56,824 nt of DNA. Source: Terriglobia bacterium (GTDB lineage: Bacteria; Acidobacteriota; Terriglobia; UBA7540). The translations under genes and the position numbers were made by a program. Below, one piece after another: positions 53,097 through 56,824 of the stretch; position 1 is the stretch's first letter; each line of letters starts with the position of its first letter. Where the stretch lies: the NCBI GenBank assembly GCA_020072655.1, contig JAIQGH010000003.1:1-56824 (forward strand), written 5' to 3'. The notes beneath the pieces were generated by a model. It ran no database searches, was not told the origin of the DNA, and worked only from the letters and a program-made list of their open reading frames with translations.

Positions 53097-53765
53097 TCAG
53101 ACGGGCGCAGCTCGGGCGCTCGCGAGGAGTCTCTGGATCGCCGCCGCGACGCCATCCTTGGCGTCATAGACAGCCGAGCCGGCCACGAGGACATCCGCGC
53201 CCGCCTCCACAACCCTCGGCGCCGTATCTTCGTCGATGCCGCCATCCACCTCCACTTCGCACGAGAGGTGGTGTTGACGGATGGTTTCGCGCACCCGGCG
53301 GATCTTGGGCAGGGTTTCCGCGATGAATTCCTGACCGCCGAAACCCGGATTCACGGTCATCACCAGGACCAACTGGACGTTCGCCAGCACTTCGGAGATC
53401 AGAATCGGCGGCGTTGCGGGATTGATCGCTATGCCCGCTTTTTTGCCCAGGGCGTGGATGTGCTCGATCGCCCGATGCACGTGCGGCGTGGCCTCCTGGT
53501 GGATAATGATCGTGTCCGCGCCGGCGCGCGCGAAACTGTCGATAAAATCTTCGGGGCGGTCCACCATCAGGTGCGCTTCCAGCGTCAGCCGGGTCAGCGG
53601 ACGAAGAGATGAAACCGCGATGGGACCAAAGGTGATGTTGGGTACAAACCGCCCGTCCATGACGTCAATCTGGACTCGGTCGACCCCTGCCGCTTCGACC
53701 GCCTGAACCTGTTCGCCCAACCGCAGGAAGTCGGCGGAAAGGATAGAAGGAGCAATGCGGATCAT
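53097..53765 (-). CDS. rpe: Ribulose-phosphate 3-epimerase
   Basis: 222 residues from ATG 53765, whose start MIRIAPSILSADF is canonical; a much longer in-frame extension upstream is only shadow sequence. Key residues: IDVMDGRFVPN, LEAHLMV, GVAINP-type GIAINPATP, VMTVNPGFGGQEF and VDGGIDEDTAP. It interconverts ribulose-5-P and xylulose-5-P. Its ATG overlaps the pgl stop by four bases. It is the last gene of the minus-strand pentose-phosphate operon. Confidence 0.95.
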   Translation of the reverse strand: MIRIAPSILSADFLRLGEQVQAVEAAGVDRVQIDVMDGRFVPNITFGPIAVSSLRPLTRLTLEAHLMVDRPEDFIDSFARAGADTIIIHQEATPHVHRAIEHIHALGKKAGIAINPATPPILISEVLANVQLVLVMTVNPGFGGQEFIAETLPKIRRVRETIRQHHLSCEVEVDGGIDEDTAPRVVEAGADVLVAGSAVYDAKDGVAAAIQRLLASARAAPV

Positions 53766-54526
53766 CCGGAACTCCCCGCGCGCAATTTCAGCCGTGCGGC
53801 GGCTGCCGTATCCAGAAACCACTCGAGCCGGCCGTCCACCGGCCGAATGCCCTGCGCCGGCAATCGCTCCGGCTCCTGCGGCCCTTCGAGAACCCTCCGC
53901 AGAGTCTCTGCCTTTTCCTCGCCGGCGACAAGGAAAATGATTTCCCGGGCCGCATTCAGGACAGGATAGGTCAACGTTATCCGGTTCGCGCGCAGCTTCT
54001 CGACGAAGTTGGCCGAGACCCACTTCGCTCGCTCCGCAAGCGCCGACGAGCCTGGAAACAACGACGCGGTATGCCCGTCCGGACCCATTCCCAGGAACAC
54101 CAGATCCAGACGGGGAAGCTCCCCCCTGGGCGGCCGGAGAACTCTCCCCAGCTCTCGAGTGTAAAGCTCCGCGGCATTTTCCGGATCCGGCAACTCCGCC
54201 TGAATCCGATGAACGTTGGCGGAGGGAATCCCCACTCGATCCAGCAGCGACTCGCGGATCATGCGGTAATTGCTTTCGGCATGATCCGGCGGGACACACC
54301 GCTCGTCAACTTGGAACAGGTGCACGCGGTCCCAGGCCATGCGCGGGGAGAATCTCGGCTCTCCCAAGAGCTCATAGAGACGGCGCGGGGTTGAGCCGCC
54401 GGAAAGCGCCGCCGCGAAGACGCTCCCCTTCTCTGCGCGTTCAGGGCATCGTTCCACGAAGCGCGCCGCCGCCGCGTGGCTGAGTTCCTCGAGGTTGGCA
54501 AAGGTGTGGACGCTGACTTCCATCAT
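53762..54526 (-). CDS. pgl: 6-phosphogluconolactonase
   Basis: 254 residues from ATG 54526. A GTG at 54580 that overlaps opcA by ten bases is an alternative and would add 18 residues. Markers are AALSGGSTPRRLYELL, VDERCVPPDHAESNY and FLGMGPDGHTASLFPG, all classic DevB-type Pgl motifs. It hydrolyses 6-phosphogluconolactone. It lies between opcA and rpe with overlapping or near-overlapping ends, so it is part of one operon. The 6-phosphogluconate dehydrogenase gene is not in the window. Confidence 0.94.
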   Translation of the reverse strand: MMEVSVHTFANLEELSHAAAARFVERCPERAEKGSVFAAALSGGSTPRRLYELLGEPRFSPRMAWDRVHLFQVDERCVPPDHAESNYRMIRESLLDRVGIPSANVHRIQAELPDPENAAELYTRELGRVLRPPRGELPRLDLVFLGMGPDGHTASLFPGSSALAERAKWVSANFVEKLRANRITLTYPVLNAAREIIFLVAGEEKAETLRRVLEGPQEPERLPAQGIRPVDGRLEWFLDTAAAARLKLRAGSSG

Positions 54527-54570
54527 ATCAGTCATTGCAGCCCAGGTAGCGGGGGCCAGGAGTTGCTCTT

Positions 54571-55719
54571 TCAACTCCACTCAATGCCGGCTGCCGTCTC
54601 CAGCGCCTCTTCAAAGACCACGTCTCGTCCCGCCGATTTGATCCCCTCGTTCACGAGCTCGACCTCGCCATAGACCTCCAGACGGGCCGTGCCTTCGATC
54701 GGCGGACGGCCCGGCAACTCCCGCCGCACGACGGCGTATTTTCCGTCTCCCCCCCGCCGGAGAGAAAACGTCGCGGGCGAGGCTCCATCGGCCTTCATCT
54801 CAATCGAGAAGCAGACGCCCGTTCCGCCGCCTTCGAATCTCTTGGGGGTGAGCCGCACCTCCACCTTGCCGCGAGGCGATCTGAACAAGATCGAGCCATC
54901 TTTCCCCGTCCGACCTCCGTCGTCAGCCGCGGGTTCCCAATGCAGCCGGCTGGCCAACCAACCGACAAGAAGCATTGCCTGGGCGCTCTGGGCACTCCAG
55001 CGCGGCGACGCTTCCTCGTACTCGACCCGCACCTCGCTCAATTGGTCCAAATACCCGGCTGTCTCGGCAGGATCGAAGCACTGCGCGACGAGCCCCCGCC
55101 AGGGAGTCATGCGGGTCCAGTTCAAATCCGAGACCGCCACGACGTCCGAGAGGCGCTTGACTTCCCCCGCCAGTCGCCCCAGGTCTCGGGGCGGATCAGC
55201 GAACCGGGCCGAATCCACGAGCAAATAATCAGTAATGCGAAGGATGTCTCGGAAATAACCGGGCGGCGCAAAGCGTCCGGCACGCCACCACAAGACAACG
55301 GGCAAGCCGGGAACGGCCAGGGGGACAACGACGTTGTCAAGGTCGCGCCCAGAATCGCCGCGCGCCAGAAGCTCGATCAGCTCACAGCAAACCTGCTGCT
55401 CGCCGGCCCTCGGCAAATAACACTGGGCAGAAATCCGGGCAGAAAGCGAGGCCGCTGGCGCATCGGGCTGAACCACCATCACCAGGACACGACACGGGTT
55501 CTGCAGCATGACCCCCGCGATGAGATTCATGACCTCCCGGCCAGCCTCTTCGCTTTCGACGTACACGAGCAAGGTGAGCGCGCAGGCCCGCGTGACCCCT
55601 TTCTGGCGAGCGTCGGTGCCCGCCATCGCCTTCCAGAGCGCCGCGAGATCCCGTTCGATCGCCGCTACATTTGCAGGGCGCGGCTCCCCCAGTTGCGGGA
55701 TTTGATTTGTTTCAGCCAA
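54571..55719 (-). CDS. opcA: OpcA, glucose-6-phosphate dehydrogenase assembly/activator protein
   Basis: A 382-residue cytosolic protein with family features VTRACALTLLVYVESEEAG, NPCRVLVMVV, DNVVVPLAVPGLPVVLWWRA and DLNWTRMTPWRGLVAQCF. OpcA is known from cyanobacteria and actinobacteria as a redox-responsive partner of Zwf. It lies between the zwf fragment and pgl in an operon. The N-terminal 90 residues are conserved; the C-terminal third is more variable. Its presence implies a working Zwf in the cell, which is at odds with the zwf truncation. Confidence 0.9.
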   Translation of the reverse strand: MAETNQIPQLGEPRPANVAAIERDLAALWKAMAGTDARQKGVTRACALTLLVYVESEEAGREVMNLIAGVMLQNPCRVLVMVVQPDAPAASLSARISAQCYLPRAGEQQVCCELIELLARGDSGRDLDNVVVPLAVPGLPVVLWWRAGRFAPPGYFRDILRITDYLLVDSARFADPPRDLGRLAGEVKRLSDVVAVSDLNWTRMTPWRGLVAQCFDPAETAGYLDQLSEVRVEYEEASPRWSAQSAQAMLLVGWLASRLHWEPAADDGGRTGKDGSILFRSPRGKVEVRLTPKRFEGGGTGVCFSIEMKADGASPATFSLRRGGDGKYAVVRRELPGRPPIEGTARLEVYGEVELVNEGIKSAGRDVVFEEALETAAGIEWS

Positions 55720-55794
55720 TCCCCAGTTCCTTCCGGCTCAGCCAACCCTTCGCGGCTAGCTGCCTTCCGCTTTCTGCGTTCTGCCCGCTGCCCG

Positions 55795-56757
55795 TCAGAG
55801 CCGCAGCCAGCGCCGCCCGTCTGCTTGGATGAAACGATCCGCCTCGGCCGGCCCCCAACTCCCTGCCTCGTAGAAGGCCAATCCACTCGCGCCGTCCTGC
55901 CTCCAGCGGGCGAGAATCGGGTCCATGAGTTCCCAGGCAAGCTCCACGGCGTCTTCGCGGTTAAAGAGGGTCGCATCGCCCAGCATGCAGTCCAGCAGTA
56001 ACGTCTCATAGGCCGTGGGAGGAGACGCGCCGAACGACTCCCCATAGCGAAAGTCCATCAGCACCGGCCGGATCCGCATGGTGGGGCCCGGGAGCTTGGC
56101 GCTGAACCTCAGCGAGATCCCCTCGTTGGGCTGGATCTGAATCGAGAGGACATTCGGATCAATGTGCCCGTTCTGCGCGTTGCGGAAAAGCAGGTGCGGC
56201 ACGTGCCGGAACTGGATCGAGATCTCCGAAGCGCGCTTGGCCAATCGCTTCCCGGACCGCAAGTAGAATGGAACATCGGCCCAGCGCCAGTTGTCGATGT
56301 AGAGCTTCAGCGCCGCATAGGTTTCCGTCGCGGAATCCGGAGCGACCTTGGGCTCCGAGCGGTAAGCGGGAACCCTCTCGCCGCGGGCAAACCCCTCAGC
56401 GTACTGCGCCCGAACTACGAATTCGTGGACCCGCTCCACAGGAATCGGCCGAACCGCCCGCAGGACCTTCGCCTTCTCGTCGCGCACGGCGGAGGCTTCG
56501 AAAGTGGCGGGCGGCTCCATCGCCACAAGACTCAGCAATTGCAGCACGTGGTTCTGGATCATGTCGCGGAGTAATCCCGCTTCCTCGTAATAAGACCCGC
56601 GGTTCTCGATCCCCAAGTCTTCCGCTACGCTGATTTGAACCTGATCGATGTAGCGGCGATTCCAGATGGGCTCAAAAATGCCGTTGGCGAAACGCAGCAC
56701 CTGAAGGTTCTGGACCGTCTCTTTGCCCAGCCAGGCCGATAATGGACAGATCGACAT
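55795..56757 (-). pseudogene. zwf: Glucose-6-phosphate dehydrogenase, N-terminally truncated
   Basis: 320 residues match Zwf from LGKETVQNLQVLRFANGIFE onward (IWNRRYIDQVQISVAEDLGI, MIQNHVLQLLSLVAMEP, the FYLRSGKRL turn, SKLPGP-type AKLPGPTMRIRP). The first roughly 170 residues, with the NADP-binding GASGDL motif, are absent. Upstream of LGKET one expects the substrate-binding RIDHY motif, but this frame reads CPLSAW and then meets a TGA within about 20 codons. A ribosome site and ATG at 56796 are in another frame. It is therefore either a 5'-deleted gene or an assembly break close to the window edge. The gene precedes opcA-pgl-rpe. Confidence 0.85.
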
Positions 56758-56824
56758 CGTTCCGATACTTTCGTTTTGGAATGCGCTTGTTTTTCATTCC
56801 GGGCTCCTCGTGAGAGAATCTACT

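Noticed and set aside
53766-54299. N-terminal extension of rpe to a 400-residue protein
   Set aside because: The extension lies entirely within pgl in another frame and has no similarity to any known domain, whereas ATG 53765 gives a canonical start.

Overview
The window is a GC-rich, densely coded bacterial segment. The gene content points to a soil-type Acidobacteriota. It has CarboxypepD-plug (Oar-like) TonB receptor remnants, many diverse glycoside hydrolases, an OpcA-type pentose-phosphate operon, a NamZ/MurQ peptidoglycan salvage set, FecR-like and DUF1634/TauE genes, and a multiheme cytochrome. The phylum call is inferred from gene families, not from a marker gene. I see no rRNA, tRNA or CRISPR array.

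Layout. (1) 1-11.9 kb: plant-polysaccharide use. Genes are a GH95 tail, a CE1-type esterase, a TPR protein, a TonB receptor remnant, a GH43 gene with an internal amber codon, GH3, a sugar epimerase, a Gfo/Idh/MocA oxidoreductase and a GH5-like hydrolase. (2) 12.0-18.1 kb: IS3 and KaiC remnants, then a 1362-residue multi-PAS histidine kinase overlapping a receiver-only regulator, and a NarL/FixJ regulator. (3) 18.2-26.7 kb: two PilZ proteins, a small zinc-ribbon protein, gene remnants, a 23-haem cytochrome broken by two frameshifts, an outer-membrane-like protein, a periplasmic protein, a b-type-cytochrome-like membrane protein, and an Fe-S/FAD oxidoreductase on the other strand. Three of these genes share a promoter module with identical internal spacing. 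(4) 27.1-34.4 kb: an RND efflux pair, an HNH nuclease, ComF, a DksA-like protein, and an ECF sigma/anti-sigma pair. (5) 34.7-49.0 kb: amino-sugar and peptidoglycan salvage. Genes are two SSS symporters, an APC permease, GH18, GH84, a beta-lactamase-NamZ fusion with an amber codon, MurQ and MurA. (6) 49.0-51.3 kb: DUF1634, TauE/SafE and a FecR-like protein. (7) 51.4-56.8 kb: oxyR and dps facing each other across a recognisable OxyR operator, then a zwf(truncated)-opcA-pgl-rpe operon.

How it fits together. The outer-membrane and secreted enzymes break down hemicellulose and cell-wall polymers. The symporters and permease import the products, and MurQ/MurA return MurNAc-derived sugar to the cell wall. 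OxyR/Dps with the oxidative pentose-phosphate operon makes a coherent peroxide-defence and NADPH block. The cytochrome block looks like an envelope electron-transfer route that may be co-regulated with c-di-GMP effectors.

A recurring theme is damage. I find two in-frame TAG codons in otherwise intact long genes, two single-base frameshifts in the cytochrome, a 5'-truncated zwf, and several gene fragments. TAG is also used as a normal stop here (GH3, TPR protein, kinase, NarL regulator). Genome-wide amber recoding is therefore unlikely, and real gene decay or assembly/sequencing error are the main explanations.
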